Below are positions 12,623 through 17,861 of a stretch of DNA of 17,861 nt, in pieces. The stretch's first letter is position 1, and every line of letters begins with the position of its first letter. This DNA is from JAOUEA01 sp046732015. Lineage in GTDB: Bacteria > Actinomycetota > UBA4738 > HRBIN12. Location: NCBI GenBank assembly GCA_046732015.1, contig JBKPMF010000252.1:1-17861 (forward strand), written 5' to 3'. The notes below the pieces were generated by a model that ran no database searches, was not told where the DNA came from, and saw only the letters and a program-made list of their open reading frames with translations. A program made the position numbers and the translations under genes.

Positions 12623-13216
12623 ATGACCAACGTCATCGCCGACATCTCGATGTCCCTCGACGGATTCGTGACCGGCCCCGAGCCTGACCTCTCACACGGC
12701 CTAGGCCACGGAGGAGAGCCGCTGCACACTTGGGCGATCGACAGCGACGACGAGGTCGATGTCCAGGAACTCAAGAACACTACCGAAGCATCAGGAGCCG
12801 TCGTGATGGGCCGGCGCCTGTTCGACATCGTGGACGGACCGCACGGTTGGAACGATGAGATGGGATACGGCGCGAACCTCGCGGCAACGCCACCCTTCTT
12901 CGTCGTGACGCACTCCGCGCCCGATGACGTCAGACTCGACATGCGGTTCTCGTTCGAGACCGACGGGCTCGAAACCGCGCTCGAGCACGCCCGAGCGGCC
13001 GCGGGAGACAGAGACGTGGTCGTCATGGGTGGCGCAGACGTGGTTCGACAGTGCGTCGACGGCGGCCTCGTGGACGAACTCCATCTCCATCTCTCGCCGA
13101 TCGTGCTCGGCGGCGGCACGCCGCTGTTCGAGGGTGCCCGCCGTCATGAGCTGGTGCAGACGTCGGTGCGGGTCTCCTCGACCGCGGCCCACCTGACGTA
13201 CGCCATCCCGGGTTGA
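12623..13216 (+). CDS. Dihydrofolate reductase family protein (RibD C-terminal-like), copy 3
   Basis: This 197-residue protein is the third member of this superfamily in 2.5 kb. It opens with NVIADISMSLDGFVTGPEPDLSHGLGHGGEPLHTW, a longer histidine-rich substrate loop than in copies 1 and 2. GAVVMGRRLFDIVDGPHGW follows near residue 58. The cofactor site VVVMGGADVVRQCVDGGLVDELHLHLSPIVLGGGTPLFEG lies near 133-172. The close fit of this last segment to the RibD_C pattern supports NADPH binding; the substrate is unknown. The ATG at 12623 has a good GGAAGGAG eight bases upstream, so it is preferred to the GTG at 12602, which lies inside a 17-bp palindrome. Unlike several neighbours it has a conventional leader and ribosome-binding site. 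Confidence 0.9.
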   Translation: MTNVIADISMSLDGFVTGPEPDLSHGLGHGGEPLHTWAIDSDDEVDVQELKNTTEASGAVVMGRRLFDIVDGPHGWNDEMGYGANLAATPPFFVVTHSAPDDVRLDMRFSFETDGLETALEHARAAAGDRDVVVMGGADVVRQCVDGGLVDELHLHLSPIVLGGGTPLFEGARRHELVQTSVRVSSTAAHLTYAIPG

Positions 13217-13239
13217 ACCCGAGGCCATCGGAGTACGGT
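13213..13239 (+). promoter_or_regulatory. Putative leaderless promoter of the VOC gene
   Basis: TTGAAC (13213-13218) and TACGGT (13234-13239) are 15 bases apart, slightly short. The -10 box ends six bases before the ATG at 13246, and no ribosome-binding site is present. The -35 box overlaps the stop codon of DHFR-like copy 3. Confidence 0.4.
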
Positions 13240-13245
13240 GCCTTC

Positions 13246-13668
13246 ATGAACGAGCGAGCAGCGATCCCGATGTTGTCCTACGAGGACGTCGCGGCGGCGG
13301 TCGATTGGCTGACCGGCGCGTTCGGGTTCCGGGAGGTCGGTGAGCGATATGCCGACGACGACGGTCGCGTCACGCACGCCGAGCTCGAGCTCGACGGGGC
13401 ACTCGTCTACCTGGGGTGGCCGGGTGAGGACTACGAGAGCCCTGCCCACCATGCGGAACACTGCGATTACGCGGCACGTTGGTCGCAGGTGCCGTTCATC
13501 GTGAACGGCGTGCATGTGACCGTCGCCGACGTGGACGCCCACTGCGAGCGAGCGAGGGCGGCCGGTGCCACCATCCTGCGCGAGCCGAAGACCGAGCCGT
13601 ACGGACGTTTGTACAACGCCGCCGATCTCGAGGGTCATCGCTGGATGTTCATGCAGGCGACGGCGTAG
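13246..13668 (+). CDS. VOC family protein (glyoxalase/bleomycin-resistance fold)
   Basis: This 140-residue vicinal-oxygen-chelate protein has the paired beta-alpha-beta-beta-beta modules. The first is AIPMLSYEDVAAAVDWLTGAFGFREVGERYADDDGRVTHAELELDGALVYLGWP. The second is VNGVHVTVADVDAHCERARAAGATILREPKTEPYGRLYNAADLEGHRWMF. The H in VTHAELEL and the E or H in the last strand may be metal ligands. The pattern YEDVAAAVDWLTGAFGF is typical of glyoxalase-like and antibiotic-resistance-like members; the activity is not known. The ATG at 13246 starts the family-typical sequence. A TTG start 33 bases upstream, overlapping the previous stop, is possible but less likely. It follows DHFR-like copy 3 by 29 bp and may also have its own leaderless promoter. 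Confidence 0.88.
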   Translation: MNERAAIPMLSYEDVAAAVDWLTGAFGFREVGERYADDDGRVTHAELELDGALVYLGWPGEDYESPAHHAEHCDYAARWSQVPFIVNGVHVTVADVDAHCERARAAGATILREPKTEPYGRLYNAADLEGHRWMFMQATA

Positions 13669-13709
13669 GCTCGACCTCGACGAAGCGGTTCGAGGCGAGG
13701 AGCGATCCG

Positions 13710-13907
13710 ATGCCCACGGTGCAAGGTCTGTCGAAGAAGTCCGCGAACTACCGCCCGGCTCCGAAGCCGACGGTTCGGTGCGCGGAGTGCAAGTTCATGT
13801 TCCCCCGGCTGTCGGTGGGCGGATGCCGCTACGTCCGGGGCGTGATCCACGCCGGCGACACCTGCGACGAGTTCACGCCGCGTCGAACGGACGGAGCGAC
13901 GGGTTGA
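13710..13907 (+). CDS. Small four-cysteine protein, possibly iron-sulfur or zinc binding
   Basis: This 65-residue protein is too short for firm family assignment. It has cysteines at 24, 27, 39 and 52 in the arrangement C-x2-C-x11-C-x12-C: RCAECKFMF, GGCRYVRG and GDTCDEF. The spacing and the V-x-G-x-I segment between the last two cysteines recall high-potential iron-sulfur (HiPIP)-like proteins, so it may hold a 4Fe-4S cluster; a zinc ribbon is the alternative. There is no signal peptide. The ATG at 13710 has a GAGGAG element eight bases upstream. It lies 41 bp after the VOC gene on the same strand. Four ordered cysteines in a short frame, a ribosome-binding site and GC-rich codon use make it credible as a gene. 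Confidence 0.72.
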   Translation: MPTVQGLSKKSANYRPAPKPTVRCAECKFMFPRLSVGGCRYVRGVIHAGDTCDEFTPRRTDGATG

Positions 13908-13923
13908 GGGCGATCTTCGCCGC

Positions 13924-13953
13924 TTGACCGGGCCGGAACGCCGCTCATAGAGT
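13924..13953 (+). promoter_or_regulatory. Leaderless promoter of the serine hydrolase gene
   Basis: TTGACC (13924-13929) and TAGAGT (13948-13953) are 18 bases apart. The -10 box ends seven bases before the ATG at 13961. Both boxes match well and no Shine-Dalgarno is present, so transcription should start at or beside the start codon. Confidence 0.68.
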
Positions 13954-13960
13954 GGATGTG

Positions 13961-15109
13961 ATGCGTTCCCCCGCCCGCAAGCTCCTCAGCTTCGCTGTCG
14001 CCCTGGGACTGTTGGCGACCGCCTCTCCGGTCCAGGCGACGACAGGACGCGACTACGCCGATCGCCGGTTGCAGTCGGGCATCGACGCGTTGGTGGCCCG
14101 GCCCGATGGTCCGCCGGGGGCGATCGCGGTGATCCAACGTGGCGACAGGATCCTGATCTTCCGCGCAGGGGTCTCCAACCTGAAGACAGGAGCGCCCATG
14201 CGTCCGTGGATGCACATGCGGATCGCGAGCACCGCGAAGGCCTACAGCGGCGCGGTCGCCCTGTCGCTGGTGCAGGACGGCGTGATGTCGCTGGACGACA
14301 CGGTGGGCGAGCTGCTGCCTTGGACCAATCCGGATTGGCACCCCGTCACTCTGGCGCAGGCGCTCCACCACACGAGCGGCATCCCTGACTTCACCGGTTC
14401 GTCGGCGTTCGTCGACGCGTTCCTCGCGAGCCGTCATGACGCGCCGTCACCGCGGAAGCTGCTCAGTTACGTGAGGCATCAGGACCTGCGGTTCACGCCG
14501 GACAGCGAGTATGAGTACTCCAACTCCGACAACATCGTCGTGGGGCTGATGGTGAAGGCCGCAACCGGCGAGCGGTACGAACGATCGCTGTCGCAGCTGG
14601 TCACCGATCCGTTGCAGCTGACCGGGACGAGCCTGCCGCGAGGTGACGCGATGCCCCAGCCGTTCATGCGGGGCTACCAATGGGATGACGGCGACCCTCC
14701 CCACGACGTGACCCACTTCAACGCCGCGGGCTGGGCGTGGGCCTCCGGCGGCATCGTGTCGACACCGCTCGATCAGAACCGGTTCATCCGCGGATACGTC
14801 GGGAGACGACTCTTCGACGCCGACACCCAGGACGCGCAGTTCGCCTTCGTTGAGGGCGGCTCCGAGCCCACCGGGCCGGGGCAGAACCGGGCCGGTCTGG
14901 CCATCTTCCGGTACCGAACCCGCTGCGGCGTGATGCTCGGGCACACCGGCAACACCTTCGGGTTCACGCAGTTCTTCGCGGCCACCCGGTCGGGGCGTCG
15001 CTCGGCGGTGGTGGCGATGACCCGCCAGATCACGCCGCAGTCGTTGCCGGATCTGTACGTGGACGTGCGAGACGTCCTCGTACGCGCCGTCTGCTCGGCG
15101 ACGGCCTAG
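13961..15109 (+). CDS. Exported serine hydrolase, class C beta-lactamase/PBP4-like
   Basis: This 382-residue protein belongs to the penicillin-binding-protein-like serine hydrolases (beta-lactamase, D-Ala-D-Ala carboxypeptidase or esterase). A signal peptide covers about residues 1-27 (RSPARKLLSFAVALGLLATASPVQA). The catalytic SxxK is Ser90-TA-Lys93 in RIASTAKAYSG. The second motif is Tyr186-Ser-Asn188 in YEYSNSDN. The third motif is His328-Thr-Gly330 in LGHTGNTFGF, where HTG replaces the KTG of classical beta-lactamases, as in many D-aminopeptidase or esterase members. The active site would lie outside the membrane. The ATG at 13961 is chosen from the promoter seven bases upstream and the signal peptide; GTG codons at 13952 and 13958 are alternatives. 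Which ester, peptide or lactam it cleaves cannot be told. Confidence 0.92.
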   Translation: MRSPARKLLSFAVALGLLATASPVQATTGRDYADRRLQSGIDALVARPDGPPGAIAVIQRGDRILIFRAGVSNLKTGAPMRPWMHMRIASTAKAYSGAVALSLVQDGVMSLDDTVGELLPWTNPDWHPVTLAQALHHTSGIPDFTGSSAFVDAFLASRHDAPSPRKLLSYVRHQDLRFTPDSEYEYSNSDNIVVGLMVKAATGERYERSLSQLVTDPLQLTGTSLPRGDAMPQPFMRGYQWDDGDPPHDVTHFNAAGWAWASGGIVSTPLDQNRFIRGYVGRRLFDADTQDAQFAFVEGGSEPTGPGQNRAGLAIFRYRTRCGVMLGHTGNTFGFTQFFAATRSGRRSAVVAMTRQITPQSLPDLYVDVRDVLVRAVCSATA

Positions 15110-15128
15110 TCCAGGTCCCGACCCGAGG

Positions 15129-15377
15129 TCAGGCTTGCACGGGGACCGGATACACCTCGTCGGTGGGGTGGCCGGCACGATCGTGGATCTTCATGACGGC
15201 TTCCTTGTTCGGCGCCTCAGACAAGCACCAGACGAGACCGGTCGCGGGGTCGGCCCATGCGTGCTTGAAGTCCACGGCCTCCTCGTCCTGGATCGCCAGG
15301 TCGGCGCGATGGGCTTCCATCAGCCCTTCCGGCGTGATGCCTTCCATCCCGCGATGCACGTCCATGAACTCCGGCAT
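15129..15377 (-). CDS. SCO4226-like nickel-binding protein (DUF4242)
   Basis: The 82-residue product matches the small DUF4242 family, whose Streptomyces member SCO4226 is a nickel-binding protein of about this length. Typical pieces are FMDVHRGMEGITPEGLMEAHRADLAIQ, VDFKHAWADPATGLVWCLSEAPNKEAV and IHDRAGHPTDEVYPV. Candidate metal ligands are His8, His23, His39, Cys51, His65 and His70. It is probably cytoplasmic and dimeric with a ferredoxin-like fold. Nickel binding here is inferred from the family, and other metals are possible. The ATG at 15377 has a strong AGGGGAGG upstream. A promoter TTGACC-18-TAGTCC lies at 15428-15457. It converges on the serine hydrolase with a 19-bp gap. Confidence 0.88.
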   Translation of the reverse strand: MPEFMDVHRGMEGITPEGLMEAHRADLAIQDEEAVDFKHAWADPATGLVWCLSEAPNKEAVMKIHDRAGHPTDEVYPVPVQA

Positions 15378-15427
15378 GTTCAGCCTCCCCTAACGTGATG
15401 GTTCATCTCGGCGGGCAGCCATGTGAA

Positions 15428-15457
15428 GGACTACACCCCAGTCGGTGAGCCGGTCAA
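15428..15457 (-). promoter_or_regulatory. Putative promoter of the SCO4226-like gene
   Basis: On the minus strand TTGACC (15452-15457) and TAGTCC (15428-15433) are 18 bases apart. The predicted start near 15420 gives a leader of about 43 nt with an AGGGGAGG ribosome-binding site. The -35 is strong and the -10 moderate. Confidence 0.5.
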
Positions 15458-15471
15458 GACCGCTGACGCCG

Positions 15472-15867
15472 CTACGCGAACTCATCCCAGATCGGATCGG
15501 TCACCGCGTCGTTCTCGGCCAGGCCCCAGGCCTCGGTGATCTTGCCGTCCGAGACGTGGAACACGTTGACGAAGTGGTACTCCGCGCTCTTGCCGCTGGG
15601 CGCCGTCACGTTCGCGGTACCGAGCACCACGACGTGATCGTCGTCGCCGATGATGGCGTGGTTCTGGACCTTCATCGAGTCGCCGGTCACCGCGGACATC
15701 ATCTGGCGAACCTCGTCCTTGCCTCGGCGCGTGCCGGCGGCGCGACTGTTCCCGCCGGTGTGCCACACGATGTCGTCGGAGGTGTGGTCCTCCAGGAAGG
15801 CGACATCCCCTCGATCCATGGCGCCCATCATCTCGCTCACCATCGCGACGTTCGGGTGCTCAGCCAT
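15472..15867 (-). CDS. SnoaL-like / nuclear transport factor 2 family protein
   Basis: This 131-residue protein has the cone-shaped NTF2/SnoaL-like fold pattern: an opening helix NVAMVSEMMGAMDRGDVAFLEDHTSDDIVWHTGG, then RRGKDEVRQMMSAVTG, and strands VQNHAIIGDDDHVVVLGTANVTA, AEYHFVNVFHVSDGKITEAWGLAEN. Such proteins act as small isomerases, cyclases, hydrolases or binding subunits; no specific activity can be chosen. The ATG at 15867 follows an AGGAAGGGG element seven bases upstream. The much longer in-frame extension runs antisense to the reading of the hydrolase and is rejected. It follows an alpha/beta hydrolase by 43 bp on the same strand, so the pair is probably one operon and may act on the same substrate. 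Confidence 0.88.
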   Translation of the reverse strand: MAEHPNVAMVSEMMGAMDRGDVAFLEDHTSDDIVWHTGGNSRAAGTRRGKDEVRQMMSAVTGDSMKVQNHAIIGDDDHVVVLGTANVTAPSGKSAEYHFVNVFHVSDGKITEAWGLAENDAVTDPIWDEFA

Positions 15868-15910
15868 GTCCCAACCCCTTCCTGCCATGCGGGCAACGGA
15901 TGTGGTGGTG

Positions 15911-16762
15911 CTACTCCTGCGGGTCGCCGGCGGCGTCGTGGTCGGCCACGGTGAGCCCGGCGTGCCGTTCGGCCCAGTCGATCGCGTAGTCGGCGACCTC
16001 TTCCCATCCCTGCGCTCCAGGGAAGTGGGGACGGCCTGCGAACTCGTGGTACTCGGTGATCGAGACGGCGTCGTCGTACTTGCGCTCGTTGTGCATCGTG
16101 GCCTTGGGCGGCACCACGTGGTCCTCGCTGAATCCGAGGAACAACAACGGGATGCGCCCTTCCTTAGCGAAGTCGACTTCGGTTGGCGGGTTCCGGTGCA
16201 GATTGGCCAGCGCGATGTCCGCGAGCACGCCTGTAGCTGCCGGGATGCAGTAGCGCTTGTACCACTCGTTCGACTCTTCGATCGTGGTGGTGTTGGCGAA
16301 CGCGTAGTGGAATTCCTTCTCCGTGAGCGGCACGGGCTTGCCACGCTTGAACGGGTTCAGCGCCGGCGCGGCGGCCTTCAACGTGGAGAACGGCAGATCG
16401 CGCACCCCCTTCACCGTGGCGGCCGAGACGCCGACACCGACGGAGCCCAGGCCACGGTTCAACAGGACCTGGGTCATGGCGCCACCGAGCGAGTGGCCCA
16501 TGATGATGGGCGAGGTCGGCAAGCCTTTGATGAACGCCTCGTACGAATCGATCACCCCGTCGGCGTGGAGATCCTTCAGCGGCGACGGGTCGGCATTCAA
16601 CGCCTCGACCTCCACGTCGAACCCCGGCCAGCCCGGCGTGTGTACCGTGTACCCACGGGCCTCGTACCGCTCCTTCCAGTGCTCCCAGCTCCGGCCAGTC
16701 ATCCACAGTCCGTGGACCATCACGATGGTGTCGGGCTTGCTGCTTCCGGTGGCCTGTGCCAT
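15911..16762 (-). CDS. Alpha/beta hydrolase
   Basis: This 283-residue alpha/beta-hydrolase-fold enzyme has an oxyanion segment IVMVHGLWMTG near residues 13-23, a nucleophile elbow GHSLGG with Ser91, a likely acid Asp214 in GFSEDHVVPP and a likely base His246 in GRPHFPG. The triad looks complete. The GLWMTGRSWEHW and TPGWPGFDVEVEAL segments recall esterase or lysophospholipase-like members. There is no signal peptide. The ATG at 16762 has AGGGAAGGGGAAG just upstream. An in-frame start 78 bases earlier would add an arginine-rich piece and lies over the promoter, so it is not used. It is followed by a SnoaL-like gene, and the two are probably co-transcribed. The substrate is unknown. Confidence 0.9.
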   Translation of the reverse strand: MAQATGSSKPDTIVMVHGLWMTGRSWEHWKERYEARGYTVHTPGWPGFDVEVEALNADPSPLKDLHADGVIDSYEAFIKGLPTSPIIMGHSLGGAMTQVLLNRGLGSVGVGVSAATVKGVRDLPFSTLKAAAPALNPFKRGKPVPLTEKEFHYAFANTTTIEESNEWYKRYCIPAATGVLADIALANLHRNPPTEVDFAKEGRIPLLFLGFSEDHVVPPKATMHNERKYDDAVSITEYHEFAGRPHFPGAQGWEEVADYAIDWAERHAGLTVADHDAAGDPQE

Positions 16763-16793
16763 GCGGCTTCCCCTTCCCTGGCCTCGGGTTTCC

Positions 16794-16822
16794 AACCTAG
16801 CGCGTCGTCGAAGTTCTGTGGA
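16794..16822 (-). promoter_or_regulatory. Putative promoter of the hydrolase-SnoaL pair
   Basis: On the minus strand TCCACA (16817-16822) and TAGGTT (16794-16799) are 17 bases apart. The predicted leader is about 25 nt and contains the ribosome-binding site. The -35 match is moderate. The rest of the 167-bp divergent gap holds a 7-bp repeat GTGGAGG (16818-16824) and CCTCCAC (16862-16868), and nothing else was recognised. Confidence 0.45.
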
Positions 16823-16929
16823 GGGGTGCTGGGTGACCACTCGGTGAACGGGTCGGTGGTGCCTCCACCCTGCTAGGAGAGGTGTTCTCCCGGTCGCGGT
16901 GACAGCCTCGCCCCGCGCACGATCGAACC

Positions 16930-17559
16930 ATGCGATCGGACCGGGTGCTCATCGCCGGGGGAGGCGTGTGCCTCCTGGTCGGGGCCTCGACGGCGCTCGC
17001 CGGGTCATCCTCGTTCCCGCTGGCGACGCTGGGGTTGCTCGCGGTGGGCGCCGTGCTCTTGGTGATCGGCCTGGAACGAGCACGCAGCCGCGGCGACGGC
17101 CCCCGTGACCCGGCTCGCGGCGACCGGCTCGCGCGCATCGTCTTCACGATCGACGCCATGCTGGGCATCGCCGCGATCGGCGCCGCGGCCTTCGTCGCCG
17201 TCGGTGACGCGCGAGGACATGCCGTGTTCCATCTGCTCACCGGGGTGATCGGCCTGGCACTGTTCGCCGCGCTCGCGTTCCGCTGGCATCCGGTTCCCGG
17301 TTCGGGCGTGGCCTTGTTCCGCGGCATGGTGCTGACGCTGCTGGCTCTGGCCGCGTTCGGTTCGTTCGTCGAGTCGCTGGGCGGTGCGGGCTACGACGCC
17401 GCGAACGACGCTCGTCGGATCGATCTCCTGGCTGCCCTCCACGGTGTGGGCGTGCCGTTCGGCGGCTTCGTGATGACGGGCATCCCGATCGGGATCGCCA
17501 CGTGTGTCGTCCTGCTGGTCGCGCACCTGTCGCACCGCGCACGACCACTCCCATCCTGA
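16930..17559 (+). CDS. Predicted six-helix membrane protein of unknown function
   Basis: I do not recognise this 209-residue protein. About six hydrophobic helices are visible, near residues 5-24, 30-48, 69-91, 98-118, 128-149 and 181-201. An arginine-rich loop between helices 2 and 3 (ERARSRGDGPRDPARGDRLAR) suggests that loop is cytoplasmic by the positive-inside rule. A hydrophilic loop (GGAGYDAANDARRIDLL) lies before the last helix. No transport or enzyme motif is seen. The ATG at 16930 starts right before helix 1, and no good ribosome-binding site precedes it. It is divergent from the alpha/beta hydrolase and followed after 80 bp by an ArsR-family gene with its own promoter, so it is probably transcribed alone. 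Confidence 0.78.
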   Translation: MRSDRVLIAGGGVCLLVGASTALAGSSSFPLATLGLLAVGAVLLVIGLERARSRGDGPRDPARGDRLARIVFTIDAMLGIAAIGAAAFVAVGDARGHAVFHLLTGVIGLALFAALAFRWHPVPGSGVALFRGMVLTLLALAAFGSFVESLGGAGYDAANDARRIDLLAALHGVGVPFGGFVMTGIPIGIATCVVLLVAHLSHRARPLPS

Positions 17560-17581
17560 GGTACTCCCTTCGTCGCCCCGG

Positions 17582-17610
17582 TTGACGTGTCCTTCATCAC
17601 GATGTATAAC
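17582..17610 (+). promoter_or_regulatory. Near-consensus promoter of the ArsR-family gene
   Basis: TTGACG (17582-17587) and TATAAC (17605-17610) are separated by exactly 17 bases. Each box has five of six consensus bases. Transcription should start near 17617, giving a leader of about 23 nt with AAGGGAG (17624-17630) nine bases before the ATG. Confidence 0.78.
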
Positions 17611-17637
17611 TCTCTTGTTCTATAAGGGAGATGTTAT
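17606..17637. promoter_or_regulatory. Putative ArsR operator over the -10 box and transcription start
   Basis: This AT-rich patch in a GC-rich genome holds imperfect dyads: ATAAC (17606-17610) with GTTAT (17633-17637), and CTCTCTT (17610-17616) with AAGGGAG (17624-17630), which has one mismatch. It covers the -10 box, start site and ribosome-binding site, where an autoregulating ArsR repressor would bind. Confidence 0.45.
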
Positions 17638-17639
17638 CC

Positions 17640-17861
17640 ATGGTCACAGCGACGACGGATGATCAACTCGATGCGGTGTTCGGGGCGCTGGCCGACCCCA
17701 CGCGCCGCTCGATCCTGGCCCGCCTCACACAGGGCGAGGCCACCGTCGCCGAACTGGTGGCGCCGTTCGAGATGTCGCAGCCCGCGATCTCGCGCCACCT
17801 CAAGGTGCTCGAGCGCGCGGGCCTCATCACCCGGACCCGGCGCGCCACCGCCCGCCTGAGC
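17640..17861 (+). CDS. ArsR family transcriptional repressor (3' end outside window)
   Basis: The first 74 residues of a winged helix-turn-helix protein are visible. LDAVFGALADPTRRSILARLTQGEATVAELVAPFEMSQPAISRHLKVLERAGLITRTR is a textbook ArsR start, with the recognition helix at SQPAISRHLKVLERAG. No cysteine occurs in the visible part, so the classical arsenic/antimony site on helix 3 is absent. It resembles the non-metal subgroup often paired with an SRPBCC/AHSA1-type gene, which would lie beyond the right edge. The ATG at 17640 is supported by AAGGGAG nine bases upstream and a near-consensus promoter. Dyads over that promoter suggest autorepression. Confidence 0.93.
   Translation, partial: MVTATTDDQLDAVFGALADPTRRSILARLTQGEATVAELVAPFEMSQPAISRHLKVLERAGLITRTRRATARLS

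Noticed and set aside
11977..13119. 380-residue minus-strand frame as a single long protein
   Set aside because: Only the last 182 residues fit GNAT. The upstream part is antisense to DHFR-like copy 3, and a leaderless -10 box marks GTG 12525 as the start.
15472..16344. 290-residue minus-strand frame as a single long protein
   Set aside because: The upstream part is an out-of-frame reading of the alpha/beta hydrolase. The SnoaL-like protein starts at 15867 behind a good ribosome-binding site.
16818..16868. GTGGAGG ... CCTCCAC repeat as a terminator
   Set aside because: The loop is 37 bases, there is no T-tract, and it lies between divergent genes where a terminator is not expected.
15650..16876. 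408-residue open frame on the plus strand
   Set aside because: It is antisense to the hydrolase and SnoaL-like genes, has low-complexity composition and no domain.
1..17861. CRISPR array, tRNA, rRNA, insertion sequence or integration site
   Set aside because: No regularly spaced repeats, cloverleaf-like segment, transposase frame or terminal repeats with target duplication were noticed by eye on either strand.

Overview
The window looks like chromosomal DNA from a high-GC Actinomycetota. Pointers are uniformly GC-rich codon use with GTG starts, a Ddn-like deazaflavin (F420)-type nitroreductase, an SCO4226-type nickel-binding protein, an Rv1264-like adenylate cyclase, RibD_C/DHFR-like small oxidoreductases, a DUF3291 protein, and many genes whose -10 box lies only 6-7 nt before the start codon, which suggests leaderless mRNAs. 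No rRNA, tRNA, CRISPR, transposase or phage gene was seen. Genes are packed tightly. The largest non-coding gaps are 16763-16929 (167 bp) and 4454-4584 (131 bp), so no gene-free stretch exceeds 300 bases.

Layout. (1) 1-2077, minus strand: a ribbon-helix-helix (RHH) regulator, a DUF4097 protein and a DrrA-type ABC ATPase that runs off the left edge form an operon behind a strong leaderless promoter overlaid by a near-symmetric four-half-site operator. (2) 2169-3466, plus strand: DinB, TfoX N-domain and pyridoxamine-phosphate-oxidase-like proteins, tightly spaced. (3) 3473-5716: a quinone-reductase-like MDR dehydrogenase (minus) faces a TetR regulator plus an F420-type nitroreductase (plus). 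Two copies of one palindrome lie between them, and one copy fills the dehydrogenase promoter spacer exactly. (4) 5721-9665, minus strand: a secreted SGNH hydrolase, a patatin-like phospholipase, an Rv1264-like class III adenylate cyclase and an alpha/beta hydrolase, in transcription order, with gaps of 16, 67 and 37 bp. This is the most system-like part of the window: three ester/lipid hydrolases around a cyclic-nucleotide synthase.

(5) 9824-13907: small metabolic and stress-type genes, namely DUF3291, a secreted unknown, three separate RibD_C/DHFR-like proteins within 2.5 kb, a GNAT acetyltransferase, a VOC protein and a 65-residue four-cysteine protein. (6) 13961-15109: an exported class C beta-lactamase-like serine hydrolase with a clear leaderless promoter. 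(7) 15129-16762, minus strand: an SCO4226-like protein, and an alpha/beta hydrolase followed by a SnoaL-like protein. (8) 16930-17861: a predicted six-helix membrane protein and the start of an ArsR-family repressor with a near-consensus promoter.

Functions are read from motifs and family resemblance only. Operon and regulation statements rest on spacing, overlaps, promoter boxes and palindromes visible in the sequence. No search or structure prediction was run.
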